Positions 34,365 to 46,483 of a DNA stretch of 64,000 nt are shown in pieces (within the stretch, counting starts at the first letter, position 1; the number at the start of each line of letters is the position of its first letter). The DNA is from Usnea hakonensis (Eukaryota; Ascomycota; Lecanoromycetes; Lecanorales; Parmeliaceae), in NCBI GenBank assembly GCA_013423325.1, contig BLJB01000293.1, forward strand, positions 1 to 64,000, in the 5' to 3' direction. A model generated the notes under the pieces. That model was not told the origin of the DNA. It saw nothing but the letters and a program-made list of their open reading frames with translations, and made no database searches. The position numbers and the translations under genes are program-made.

Positions 34365-37300
34365 ATGGATCCCGCTGTGCAGCGTCTGCTTAACGATAAG
34401 CTCTACGACAAGAGGAAGCAAGGGGCTCTGGAGTTTGTGCTCGCGCGATCCTTGTAAGACGTCGCATCGCTTACCAGCGTTCAGCCTAGAAAGGATCGTT
34501 CGAGAAGCAAGCGCCAACAAGGAATTCGAGAGGATTGGGAAGATTGTCGACCAGCTCAGCCATGACTATGCATATGCAGTACATCAGCCGCACGCCAGGA
34601 ATGGGGGACTGATTGGCCTTGCTGCAGCTTCAATCGCGCTGGGTTCTGTGAGTCTGACCTTGCGCCGGTCAACGAGGAGCATTGCTGATATGGGCTCAGG
34701 ATGATGTTGCTCGATACCTCAAATCCATTGTCCCACCCGTCCTAGCTTGTTTCACCGACCAAGACGCAAGGGTCCGATATTACGCGTGTGAAAGCATGTA
34801 CAACATTGCTAAGGTTGCAAAAGGAGAAATACTGCTATTCTTCAATGATGTTTTTGATGCCCTTTGCAAGGTAGGCGATGGCGTAGGCCTTGCGAGTTAG
34901 CTCATGCTGAATTTTTCAAAGCTTGCCGCGGACTCAGAGTTGTCTGTGAAGAACGGGGCGGAGTTGCTTGATCGACTGGTCAAAGACATCGTATCAGAAT
35001 CTGCCTCGACTTACGTCTCTGTTTTGCAATCTCCCGAAGAAACCGTCTCGAGTCCTCACACAAGCAAGCATTCCGACAAATCTTTATCTATTGAACTTCC
35101 CACGGCCTTCTCCCTCGCCAAATTCGTACCATTACTACAAGAGCGCATCCATGTCATCAATCCGTTCACTCGAACGTTTCTCGTCTCATGGGTCACTCTA
35201 CTGGATACTATCCCAGATCTGGAGCTTGTCCATTATCTGCCGGCGTTTTTGGGAGGATTAATTAAGTTCCTGAGCGATCCAAACAGAGACGTCCATGTTG
35301 CAACACAAGGGACGCTCGAGCGATTTCTAAATGAAATAAAGAAAATAGCTAGGATTAAAAGAATGATGGCAGAAAGCCGCAAGGGAAACAGTGACGACCA
35401 GGCGAAACATTCCAACTCAAGCGATAGCGCCAGCATACGCACTGACATGAGTACACTAAATGAGAAGTCTGACATCCTGGATGGTGACTTTGGGGGAGCG
35501 CACGACGAAAAAAACGGTCACGAAGACGGCGACTGGGTACCAGGGCAAGATGTCCAGGTTGACCATTCAAAGATCTTGGAGATTCTCGTGGCCTTCCTTG
35601 ACTCTTCGTCAGGTATGAAGCGTACTGTTGTCCTTCTGCCACATGACTAATTCTTGAGCGCAGAGGAAGAGATACAGCTTACTGCTCTACGCTGGATCGA
35701 TAGCTTTTTTGAAATAAATCCAGAGGATATCTTAGCATTTGTACCTCGACTTCTATCGCAAGTGCTTCCTGCAATGGCTAGTGGTGCAGACCTCGTGCGG
35801 CAAGCTGCCAACAGAGTAAATAATTCGTTGATGGATCATATTGCGTCGTTACCTGATGAGAACGTTCCCGAAGAGGCTCGGCCACCAGCACCATCTCGTA
35901 TTCCCACTGGTATTTTGAAAGACCCAACAACTACCATAAAGGAAGCCGCTAAAGAAGCCGACAATAAAACGAGGCGCGCTTCGACCCCGACACCGAAGCT
36001 TCCACAAGGGGTTGAAGCAGACTCTGAGGCCAAGAAGGAGGAAGACCCAACAATTTCAACGCCTCCGTCATCTGCGTCACCTCCACCGAAGCCTGTCACT
36101 GATCTTGACTATACAGCCGCTGTGGCTGCTCTTACGTTGCATTTTCTGAACGAACACGAAGCCACTAGGGTCGCTGCGTTGGCTTGGCTGATCATGCTTC
36201 ACCGAAGAGCTCCCCTTAAGGTTCTTGCGACCAATGATGGCACCTTCCCGGCTTTGCTAAAGACGCTGTCAGATCCTGCAGAAGCTGTTGTCACGCGCGA
36301 CCTGCAGTTGCTCTCTCAGATATCGAAGAATAGCGAAGATAGCTATTTCACATCCTTTATGGTCAACCTTCTGCAGCTTTTCTGCACTGATAGGAGACTG
36401 TTGGAGACAAGAGGCAACCTCATAATTCGGCAGTTATGCGTGAACTTGAGCGCAGAAAGGATATATCGGACTTTGGCCGACTGTCTAGAAAAGGATGAGG
36501 ACGTCGAGTTTGCAAGTATCATGGTCCAGAATCTGAACAATAATCTTATCACAGCGCCAGAGCTGGCCGAACTACGAAAGCGATTGCGGAACCTTGAGAC
36601 GAAGGATGGGCAAGTCTTCTTCGTCGCTTTATTCAGGTCTTGGTGCCACAACGCTGTCGCGACGTTTTCGCTATGTCTACTTGCACAAGCATATGAGCAG
36701 GCATACAACCTACTCCAGATCTTGTAGGTCGCTTTGAAATTCCTGCGCCCAGCTATAGCTAATGCAAACAGTGCGGAGCTGGAGATGACCGTCAATATGC
36801 TTATCCAGATCGACAAGTTGGTGCAGCTCCTCGAGTCGCCCGTTTTTACATGTATGCTCTTCATCTGAGGACTTGGGTTGACGCCGTTAACCCGAAACTA
36901 GACCTTCGTCTGCAGCTCCTAGAGCCAGAAAAGTATCCCCATCTATATAAGTGTCTCTACGGGTTACTTATGCTACTCCCTCAATCCTCTGCATTCGCAG
37001 CGCTGAAGAATCGCTTGAATAGCGTTAGCGCTATAGGCTACCTTCACATCGCACCGCGCACGTATGTATCTCACGTCCGACAGAAGAGCACCGAGGCTAA
37101 GTTCGGTAGCACTCCTCAAACGCCCGGTGCGACTTTTGATCGCCCAAATAGGCTGAAGCCTAGAGAAGAGGCGGCCATCAAGTGGACGGAGCTGCTTGAA
37201 AAGTTCAAAAGCGTGCAAGAAAAGGCCAAGAGAGCGCACCGGCTGCAAAATCAGGTCGACGATGGCACATCCGCTCCTAATGCTACGATTGCAGAAATCA

Positions 37301-37467
37301 AGGATAAGGCACTGCCGGATACGCCAAAGCAGTCGTTGAGACCGTCTAGTGCAGGAAGTGCTTCGCCGAGAGCACCTCCCAGTGGTCCTTTGCACAAGCC
37401 AAAGTCGAGTCTGGGCAACCTCGGGAGGTTTGCCGGTGGAGTCGCCGGACGGAGAGGCAAGAAGTGA
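34365..37467 (+). CDS. VAC14: VAC14, scaffold of the Fab1/PIKfyve complex
   Basis: HEAT-repeat scaffold that holds the PI3P 5-kinase Fab1 and the phosphatase Fig4 at the vacuole/endosome membrane. Seven exons: 34365-34432, 34485-34647, 34700-34870, 34922-35612, 35664-36723, 36772-36851 and 36902-37467. Every junction keeps frame and the total is 932 aa. The start MDPAVQRLLNDKLYDKRKQG is diagnostic. Then QPHARNGGLIGLAAASIALG, LACFTDQDARVRYYACESMY, LAADSELSVKNGAELLDRL (Fab1-binding region), VHYLPAFLGGLIKFLSDPN and, in the Fig4-binding half, VAALAWLIMLHRRAPLKV, LFRSWCHNAVATFSLCLLAQ, YLRLQLLEPEKYPHLYKCLY and LLMLLPQSSAFAALKNRL. Two low-complexity inserts (residues about 320-385 and 460-520) and a basic C-terminal tail are species-specific looking. 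Confidence 0.93.
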
Positions 37468-38066
37468 CCTTTTGTATTATGTATGAAGGCGGTGTGATGT
37501 GGTAGTCGTGTCTGAGATTAGCGCTGGTGTTGGAGGAAGGAAAAAAGGGCTTGAGATTGTTGATTTGAGCGAGCGATGTATATTGTATTGCTTTGTTACA
37601 ATGTGGCACACCGCAGGGTATACTGCCTCACTATCTCTACTGTAGCAAATCGAACCATATCACTCAATAATCTTCTACAAAGCCAAGTTTCAATAACCCA
37701 ATCGTCAAATATATGTACGAGGTACGGATTAACGAATCAATTTATTTTTATTCTACGGTGACTTCAGCCTCATTGCTGCTCTGGTCCTAACCTCGACCAG
37801 GCTGCATCCTGCCTTTCCTTCTCCCATCAAAATTTCAACATCCGTGAGTCATCAGTTTCATATGCTAATAAATCTTTCTCTGGAGTACATTCGTTATAAT
37901 CAGAAGTCTCAGTTGACTTTTGGCCCGCAACATTGTATTCTATCAACTAACATTCGGAGCGTTGTTCACCGAGGCTCTCTTCACCGTGTTACACAAATTG
38001 CTCCATCCACGCATTCGAGTCTCCTGCTCACTGCGTCATATATCGCGCTCTTCTCTTTGTATATAA
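37468..38066. other. Intergenic
   Basis: 599 bp between VAC14 and the F-box gene. A TATATAA string ends right at the F-box ATG. Nothing else seen. Confidence 0.5.
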
Positions 38067-40147
38067 ATGGCTTCCAAGCATATCCACTTCAACGACATCC
38101 CCCTCGACCTCCTGAAGAACGTTATACTCGGCTACGTAAGAAGCCCGGCCTACGCTTTCATTCTGAACTACCAAAGCCACTGATGCTCATAACCTGCTTG
38201 CAGATCAAACGGCCAGAAGATCTCAAGTCGCTATGTCTTACAAGCAAGTCGCTACGGGCCATCGCTACCCCGCCGCTGTATCGGAAAGTATTCCTTTCCG
38301 TTGGCGGCCACAAAGATATCAGAGTCTCCGGTCTACTGAGCCGATCAAATCCGGGCGTTCAGCATATCAGGAAAGTCTACCTGCATCTTGAAAAGCCGCC
38401 TTACCAGAATTTGGACTTCCAAACGAACTCTGACGATTCGTCTGAAGATGAAGTAGTGGAAGTGAAGCTTGGGGATATTGGAGGCGCCATGAGACAGGCT
38501 CATTTTACCATAAGACTACTTCTAGATTTTCTACCGAATGACATCCTAGAGAAATTCAGGTGGGTATCCTTCCAGTTCGTGCAGTGTCATTGGCTTGGGC
38601 TCGGTCCATTTCCTCTCACCTTCATTAAGCTAATATTCTGTACAGTTGGCAAAGTTGGGAGCCTTTCTCAATGGATAATTGGCTATTACTGGTGAAGAAG
38701 CAAAAGCGGCTGAAAGCAGTCGAGGTTGAGAGCGTAGATCGAGACTTTATGCGTACGTGTATTTGGACTTGACATTTCCCTTTTTGATATGGATCCAGGG
38801 ATTTGAGAGAATAATGTGCTCTCCTGATTTGTTTCAATGCTTTGAGTCACCCATCAAACAGGCAATGCTGACTCTGAAATGTTATGCAGCGGAGCTCGAA
38901 AAGGATCTTGGCCCCTTGACAAATCTGGAAGGAGCTACAAGCCTGCACTTCTATCCCGATACCATTGATCGGTTAATGGCTTGTCAAAAGGTTGTGGAGA
39001 CCCAGACAAAGTTGAACGAGCTGCAGATTTCTTCGGGTTTTCCGTACACGGGGCATACTCCTCATGATTTAGAAGACTCAAGCACCCGCCCAGGCCTCCT
39101 GACCAGAACGATCTTCAGCCATATGATGCCCTTTGAGAAATGCAGTCCTATTACTCTCAAGAAATTAACTATAGAGAGCATTGACCTGCGCTATGCTGCC
39201 GACACGTACATGAAGTTCATTAAATTCAGCGCCCTAGAAATCTTGATCATTGGAGGATGCCAGGGTGCCGAGAGTGTGTTTTCTCAAATGAGCAAGCCAT
39301 TTCTACGCCCAAACAATTTAAAGAAGATTCGTTGGTTCCAGGGTGAAAACTCTAGTGAGATCCACGCTCTTGAGGCTTTTGATGGACTACTCGAAGCCAT
39401 TAGTGGATTGGAGGTCTTGCATGTGGATGTCATGAACTTCCGTGCATTGCCTAACCCCACAGCGATAGCGCATCACGGGAAGACTCTGCAAGTCTTGGGA
39501 GTCCGTGGTCGAACGGTGTCGTCAAGTCTAATGAGGTACGAGACCGACCAATTGGACGAGATATGCACGGCGTGTACCGAGCTTCGACAGTTTTCGATTA
39601 CATTTCCTACCACGTCTGTGTCGGATGCGCGTCCTAGCCCTGACTTCAAGGCTTCTTTGGCAAGTCATGCTCGCAATCTGTTGCCGTGCCCATACTGACA
39701 GGAAAACAGCGGTGCCTGAAGAAACTACGCTACCTCATCACACTCAACTTACATTCCTGGCCAACAACTCGAAGCTCCTTCGTCAGCCATAGGTACAAGT
39801 TGAAACGTGACTGGTACGACCTATACGAACATGCTCTACAACGACTGGCACAGCATATATTTGAATCCAGCGACGCCAATTCCAAGGAGCAGGGTTGGGG
39901 CCTCGGACACCGTTCTCTACTCGCGGTCGTTGCCTTCGGGGCCAACGGAAAGAGTGCACTTGACAATGATTCTTCTCTTCAATTGAAACAGCTCCCCTTC
40001 GTGCGAGGGTCGAAGGTCGATGCTTTCGGCAAGACGGAGATGTTGGCGGTGAAGACGCTGTGGAAAATGGTCCAATTCATTGAAACCGAGAGTGATATTT
40101 TGAACCATTCGATGTATGATTTGCATGATGCGCATGACTGGTCATGA
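38067..40147 (+). CDS. F-box protein, leucine-rich-like C-terminal region
   Basis: About 600 aa in five exons: 38067-38135, 38204-38559, 38646-about 38752, about 38804-39659 and 39710-40147. The F-box spans the first junction: FNDIPLDLLKNVILGYIKRP, then EDLKSLCLTSKSLRAIATPP and LYRKVFL. It would recruit a substrate to an SCF ubiquitin ligase through Skp1. The rest resembles fungal F-box proteins with degenerate leucine-rich strands (ITLKKLTIESIDLRY, LEILIIGGCQ, LEVLHVDVMN). The boundary between exons 3 and 4 is unsure because the strongest donor (GTACGT at 38753) does not match any nearby acceptor in phase. The last intron (39660-39709) uses a GC donor (GCAAGT) and a normal CAG acceptor. Substrate unknown. 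Confidence 0.75.
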
Positions 40148-41375
40148 GATTGAAAGGAATGATGCATGCCACCAGGGAATGTGTTGGACAAGCATGTGAA
40201 ATGATATGTTAGGCGGAGGATATTGATCTCTCTGATAGCGATTTCTGAATTTGATGCGACTTAATTCTCTACGAACGAGAAAATGTCAAAGACGTACGCT
40301 TCCTACGCAAGTGTTCGGGATGATGTGGCTGCCTCGGCGTGGCTGCTACCTCTCTGCGCAATCATTTCTCACTGATGTGAAATGTGTTGTTCTGGTATTA
40401 AATCTCACCGGGCATCGAAGCTGACAGACAACAATCCAAAGTCACCGGGTTCGATTCTAGACTGGTACTTATGAGCGAAGCACTGCCAACAAATCTTGCC
40501 CGTAGAGAATGTAGCAAAACATGGCCCATTGTCTTTGAATACTTTTAGTAACAAGATCTCTCAAGCCCGAACGTCCTCGCTGTCAAACGCTGTCCTGAGT
40601 ATAAGATAGCTAGTAGATCGAGCGCCAAAGCAATGTGCGGCCAGCAACTCCTCTCAGATCAGCGACATGCAGATAAGGGTACAAGTAATATCGCAGGAAC
40701 AGTCCTCTACCGGCAAATCCTGACAAGCAACAGAGCAGATCCATCTCTCATATAACATATCCTCAACAAGCAACCAGACATAAGCTTCCTTCCTTTCTAG
40801 CGCGGGTTCCGGATAAGGTAGGCAATATAGAGCACACTTCCTATGAAAGACGTCTTTCATGAGAATCCGTAATTGAGTTCTTAGCGAGGGGGATCTTCGG
40901 GTCGGCTGAACGCGAAGATTGTATCCTGCGAACCGTTCCAGATTCCTGGTACTGTTTTCTGCCACTGTGGAGCTCCCCCTCTCCGTCGAAGCTTCCTTTC
41001 GACTTCGTAAAGTTTAGAACTCCGTATCGAAATCATAATTTTCTGTAATTTTCATACTACTATAATTACATGAAGCCCTAACCCTACATTGCAGGTACCT
41101 ACTTTAGCGTCATCTCATGCGGCTTGGCAGACACGGCAGCAACGCGTCCGAAGTTGCTTTGAAAGTGAGGTCAATCTTGAAATTTGTTCGAATCACCAGC
41201 GACATATTCTACCACACAGGCTATGTATACTTTACCATAGGATTGATGTGTGTACTTTGAATTGGCTATGTCCGTCCCTCTCAATCGTTCTTATAGATTG
41301 GCAATTTAATTGGCTTTTCTTCCACGCGCCGCAATCTCACGTCTCTTCGATTTAAGGAGTGAAAGATAGTCAACT
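40148..41375. other. 1.2 kb without a supported gene
   Basis: Promoter region of the DIM-2-like gene. A 103-codon minus-strand ORF (40654-40965) has no recognisable domain. TTCGATTC at 40450 is not part of a tRNA fold. Confidence 0.45.
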
Positions 41376-44300
41376 ATGACAACTCCTGGGCTTTCAAATG
41401 GTAATGAGCTTATTTTCAAGTTGCCAATTGGCATTACGCGTTTTGAATTACGCATACATTGGAGAAGGCTGACTGGTTATGATACTTACCTTACCTTACC
41501 TAGGTTCCGCCGCCAAGCCTCCCCACATATTATACTCAAGCGTCCCTCAAATCCCCCATCCCTTTGACTCCTCAGGGGACCCAAGTCGAAATCTACGAAA
41601 ACGAAAGAGATGCCATTCTGAAGACGGTGAACATCTATCGAGTACTGAAGATGTTAACGAGAATGTGCCAAGCGAGGACTTCATCTACTCAAAAAAGAAA
41701 AAGACTGAGACCCGAATGACTTGTATTCGACCGCCCGACTTCGTATTTCCGAAATCAGCCTATGATGGTCATGTCCCATCAATGCCAAGATACTGTGAGA
41801 AAAGAGTCCTGCAAGACATCCTTGTAGGTTGGGCCGGAACGGAGTCAAACGAATCTTTCTCGGAAGCTAAGAGTGAGGGCAGGCCAAAGAAGAACCAAAA
41901 AACGACACTGACACAGATATCAACGGTGAGGATTTTATTGAAGCGGATCTTGAAGAGTTCGTCATCTATCGTCCTCACAAACGTTTGTCAAATAAGAGCA
42001 AAATTTCCGAGTATCCGCGCGCGAATGAATTGGTATCTCTTCACGAGATCAATGAACAGGCAACCACATTTTTCTACTTTGACGGGGTCATCAGGTACGC
42101 TGGTAGACGAAGATATGTGCAGAAAGTGCAGTTCGAAATATTGTCAATAGGAGGTTATGAAGAACCGGAAAGGTCTACAGTAGGCCCTGACATTTGGATC
42201 CAATCAATCGAAGGCACGAGATGCGATGTATGGTACCGTCTGAGAACTCCTGCGGCCGAATATAGAAGATATCAAGAACCTTTCCAGTAGCAGCTAGCGG
42301 ATCTTGCCAAGCATACTGTTAACTATCTCCAGGCTCACCAACTTGTTGGACTCGATGACTTCCGCAATCGCTTCTACGAGTGGCTGCAAGATCTCTACCT
42401 TCACAATAAGCCTGTCAGGTATTGGCTGAGACAATACACCGATCACGATTTTCGACGCATCATTGCTGCCTAAGCCAACTTTTTGTACTTTCAAGCTCTT
42501 CAAGTTGGCCAAGAATACGAAAAGCACCCGTTGTGGGAGGAAATTCATTCCAAGATTTTGAGGGCTATACCGGAGCAGGTGGAAAGAGGCACTAAGCAAG
42601 ACATGTATACAGCATCTCGGGAAGGTGAGGATGGGATATCAAGGCGCAAGACAACCGTAACACCATATGTATTCCAGTGTTTCAAGGACCTTCCATGGGC
42701 AAAATTCCTCTACAGCCAAACTCCTTCTGTGTCGCTAGCACAGAGTATCGGTAAGAAGGCTGCAGTTTCCCACACTGAGACTGCACGCGTGGCCGAGATG
42801 CTGGAAGCGCGCGTCGCAGCAGGTCGCAGATCAAGCCTACCTATGGCTCCTACAGAGCCTCTTAATTTCAATATTGGAGATGTGGTAGCCATTCCTAAAG
42901 ACGACCACAGCGCATGGAAGACCGACGATAAAGACTATCTTGGCTATGTGCAGGGCGTTACGGATACCGGTCGAGGCCAAGCTCTGCGCTTGCTTTGGTT
43001 CTATCGTCCAGGAGACACGACTTGTCTAAAGATGTTTTACCCATACTCACAGGAAATATTTCTGAGTGATCATTGCAATTGCGGCGATTTTCCAGTGTTT
43101 GCCAGCGAAGTCATCCGCAAGCCGCAAGTTACCTTTTTCGTTGGGCCCGAGGATCCGCATGCGGAATTCTTTTGTCGTCAAGGATACATTGAAGGTGATA
43201 GTGCGTGGGTTACGCTACAAGATGCGCATTTTAAATGCGGGTGCAACGACCCCACTGAAACAATCAAATACTGTGTTGGGGATACTTTACTCGTAGCCTC
43301 AAGCTTGAGAAAGTCAGCCAACAGTCTGGAGCCCGTAGTTCTTCTTGAACTTGATCCTGACGGTCTTGTTGGGCAAATTAAAGTCTTACGACTCTTGCGT
43401 AAGGGTAGAGACTACGGCTGCACTGAAGCTGCTCCCAATGAATTGGTTCTGACAGACAGGTTGGAGGTCATCCCGTTGACATACGTCCAAAGACCATGTC
43501 AAGTTCGATTCTACTCAGAAGCGGAAAAAGAAGAACAGAAGATACCATGTCCCTACGATCGCCGAGGTGCCTCGGACTTCTATTACATTATATCTAAGGA
43601 TCTGCAGACTTCCGGATTTGGCCTCGAGGTCCTTCAAAAACCGTGGCCATCCTTCATGAGACAAGGCTGGGATCCCACATCAATTCCGCCTCAGCGAAAA
43701 TTGAGGGCTTTGGATCTTTTCAGTGGTATGGGTAATTTTGGCCGTGGGCTCGAAGAGGGTGGTGCTATTTGCGTTACTGGGGCAGTAGACTGGTACAGCG
43801 AAGCGATTCACACATACAAAGCCAACATGCCACTACAGAATAAGACCAAGATGTTCCGTGGATCAGTCAACCACTATCTGTGTCTGGCACTGGAGGGAAA
43901 AGAAACTAGTTTGGTAGCTCAACTCGGTGAAGTCGATTTTATCTGTGCTGGCAATCCATGTCAAGGATTCTCCTTGGCAAATCCGAGCACGGGTAATGAA
44001 GGGGGTCTACTCAATGAATCCATGGTGGCTTCTGTTCTGGCTTTTATAGACTTCTACCGTCCTAAATATGCTCTCATGGAGAATGTCAAAGGGATGGCTC
44101 GCGGCGATGAAAGTCATAACGTGCTAGCGCAGGTCTGCTGTTGCCTAGTAGGCATAGGATACCAAGTCCAGACTTGGTGCTTGGACTCATGGAGCTACGG
44201 TTGCGCGCAGAGTAGAAGCCGCATCGTCATCAGCATCGCAGCTCCGGGTCAGAGGCCCATGCAGGAGCCGGCACTAACACATTCACACCCCGATGGAATT

Positions 44301-45188
44301 CGTGGTGGAAGCCTAGGAAAGACAGCAAATGGCCTGCATACCGCCTCGAGAACCACTAGCCGAACCCCGTTCGAGTATGTCACGTCAGCAGAAGCCACGA
44401 AAGACTTGCCTGCAACTGACGCTCGCACAACTTGTATCCCTTTTCCTGACCATCGGATGAGCAAGACTCTACCTATTACGGGCTGGGTCCGAGTGTCGAG
44501 CATCCCTCGATTTCCCAGTGGGTGCACATTCGTCAAGGCGTTCAAACAAGGCTATATGCCTCAGGTCCAGATCGATTCTTTCAATTGGGATGAGAAAGTT
44601 CGGTCAAGACATGATTCGAAATGTTGGCAGCGAGTGAGCCGGAATGGGTTAATGCCAACAGTAATGACATGCCCGAGGCCAGAAGATGGAGCAGGGGGAA
44701 CGTGCCTACATTGGTCTGACCACCGGTTGCTAACGGTAATGGAAGTACGTCGAGCCCAGGGCATTCCCGACAATGAGGTAATAATAGGTTCCCCCTCCGA
44801 GCAGTGGAAGATAATAGGAAATAGTGTTGCACGTCCAATGGCGCTGGCTTGTGGTTAGCCCCCCCGTAATATACGAGGCAAGGCGATCACGTTGCTAACC
44901 ACCTCGGGAGATACAGGTCTCTCTTTGCGGACGGCGTGGTTGGCTAGCACAGCAAAACAAGAGCCCGCGCTAACTCAAGTCAACGTCGCTTTGAAACACA
45001 CTGTCATTGGCAAAGACGTCGTTCATGAAACCGAAATACCTACAACTGCAGCCTCCGGAGAAGCCGTTCCGGTCGGATGGTCCAAGAAAGAGATGTTGAA
45101 TAAATTTACCTCCGCTCTTAGCTCTCCTAGAGCGCTTATATCTGCTATATCTAATACGATAGGGGAGCCATTGACGAATGGGTATTAA
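41376..45188 (+). pseudogene. dim-2: DIM-2-type cytosine-5 DNA methyltransferase, with in-frame stops
   Basis: Exons 41376-41400, 41504-41823, 41883-44853 and 44917-45188, with clean GT-AG junctions; about 1,195 codons. Order of parts: a disordered N terminus, an RFTS-like region (EFVIYRPHKRL to VQFEILSIGGYEEPE), tandem BAH modules (from FNIGDVVAIPKDDHSAW), then all catalytic motifs: LDLFSGMGNFGRGLEEG (I), AGNPCQGFS (IV, catalytic Cys), MENVKGMA (VI), CAQSRSRIVISIAAPG (VIII) and IIGNSVARPMALACG (X). Tandem BAH plus the GNFGRG and ISIAAPG strings favour DIM-2 over RID/Masc1. DIM-2 methylates RIP-altered DNA when recruited by HP1. In exon 3 the frame is broken by TAG at 42288-42290 and TAA at 42471-42473. 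Coding sequence continues in the same frame on both sides (QLADLAKHTVNYLQ; ANFLYFQALQV), so an intron does not explain them. A shorter product from ATG 42604 would keep BAH and catalytic parts. Confidence 0.8.
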
Positions 45189-46483
45189 TATCTCGAGACG
45201 ACTCCAGGATCTCAGACATTGAAGTACGTCGATGCCGTCAAGACCAGGTTGGAGAAGTCTGAGGTCAGCACCATCGGCTCTAGTGGTACTTCGAGATTGA
45301 AACCGTACCGTTACGAAGACACAAGCGCTTCAGGAGTATCTACCACATTGGGACAATCCGTCCGCACTGATCACGCAGGAGAAGGTTACCCTCTACTATC
45401 CTTCTAGAATCCGTACGCTGGGGGAAGTCCAGCCTCGCGTAAAGCTACACACGAGAAGATGGTCTCTAGGGTTGGTGTTTACAAGGCCACGGCGGGTTAT
45501 TGAGAAAGGTTCAATGACGCACAAGCATCACCTTTACCGCTTCATACTGAAACATGTTGCTTGAAAGGGGCATTTGAACGGCTCGAGCGTATATCGAGTG
45601 GGATACATGGGTGTGAATTGGGTTGTGGAGATGGGGCATGAGGAGGAAAAGCGTTGCAAGATAGATACAGCTTCGGCAGGCCTCGCAAGAGACAGCCCCT
45701 GTCTAGGTATACATGATAGAAGGTTCAGTAATCGTGCTGACAGGTCTTTTTCTGCTTCGGTTCGCCGTTGTTTTTCCCGGGCTTTGGCATGCCAACCCAG
45801 ATGTTCCCTGCTTCTTATCTTTGAACTCCTTGTTGCAACCTGGGTGACCGCATACCCATGCCATTCTGTAAAGATGAGCCAAGCACATTGGACAAATGCA
45901 GAATATTTACACAGAGGGAGACAATTGCCGCCAGGCACAAGGGTATAATAATTTGTGGAGATGAGCTGAGCACGCACAACATAGGTTGCATACTTACACA
46001 ACTCGGAACAGAATCAGAATCTTACTTCAAGTATCGAGTCTCTCTAAAGATGCAAAGGTCGGAAGGAAAATCCGCCTTATTAGGGTATTCGAGCTATATT
46101 ATTCTAACCACTCCCATCTTTCGACCCGTCAACAACCTCCACTCCTTCTCCACTTACGCAGATTATCGACAACCACCCAGGCATGTTCGTTATTTGTTTC
46201 TGTCTGAAACCTTCAAGTTCCACTCACCTATTAAACATTACATTCAAGAAGATCCACCACGAGCATTGATCTCATGCAGCAAGTGCACGCTTGCGGTCTC
46301 ACTCTCTTATCCTCTCTGTCTTATAACAACATTCACTTGTTTCTCCTGACAACTTTCACCGGTTTCTACCCAGAATATCTCTGCAAGCAACCCTCACTTG
46401 TTACTCTTCAGAAATCTTACCTCTTTCTGCGGGTAACTTTGACTTGTTTCTCCTGACAGAAACGCCGAGAGAAAGAACAGCGC
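45189..46483. other. Region between dim-2-like gene and exonuclease gene
   Basis: The dim-2 frame stays open for 72 more codons after its TAA (45189-45407), so this may be a former C-terminal tail. On the minus strand, 45888-45703 and its neighbouring frame encode a broken zinc-finger-like segment (WVCGHPGCNKEFKDKK, then EHLGWHAKAREKQRR one frame over). The first copy of the 61-bp repeat is at 45681-45741. CT-rich sequence with repeated TTGTTTCTCCTGACA motifs lies just before the next gene (46336-46459). Confidence 0.5.
45681..45741 (+). repeat. 61-bp direct repeat, copy 1
   Basis: Begins CCTCGCAAGAGACAGCCCCT. It matches copy 2 at 48161-48221 over 61 bp without gaps; the five differences are all transitions. 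It lies at the 3' side of the broken minus-strand zinc-finger-like fragment. Confidence 0.9.

Noticed and set aside
40435..40470. GGGTTCGATTC, resembling a tRNA B box.
   Set aside because: The flanks do not form a T stem and no matching A box, anticodon arm or acceptor stem is present.
40654..40965. 103-codon minus-strand ORF with several cysteines.
   Set aside because: No domain, no neighbours or splice signals in support; kept only as a remark in the intergenic entry.
42285..42332. A 46-nt GTAGCA...CTCCAG segment that could be an intron removing the first dim-2 stop.
   Set aside because: Removing 46 nt puts the downstream conserved sequence (FRNRFYEWLQ, DHDFRRIIAA) out of frame, and the removed part itself reads as conserved coding sequence.
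41376..44853. Assignment of the methyltransferase to RID/Masc1.
   Set aside because: The tandem BAH region, RFTS-like part and the GNFGRG and ISIAAPG motif strings fit DIM-2 better; RID proteins lack this layout.
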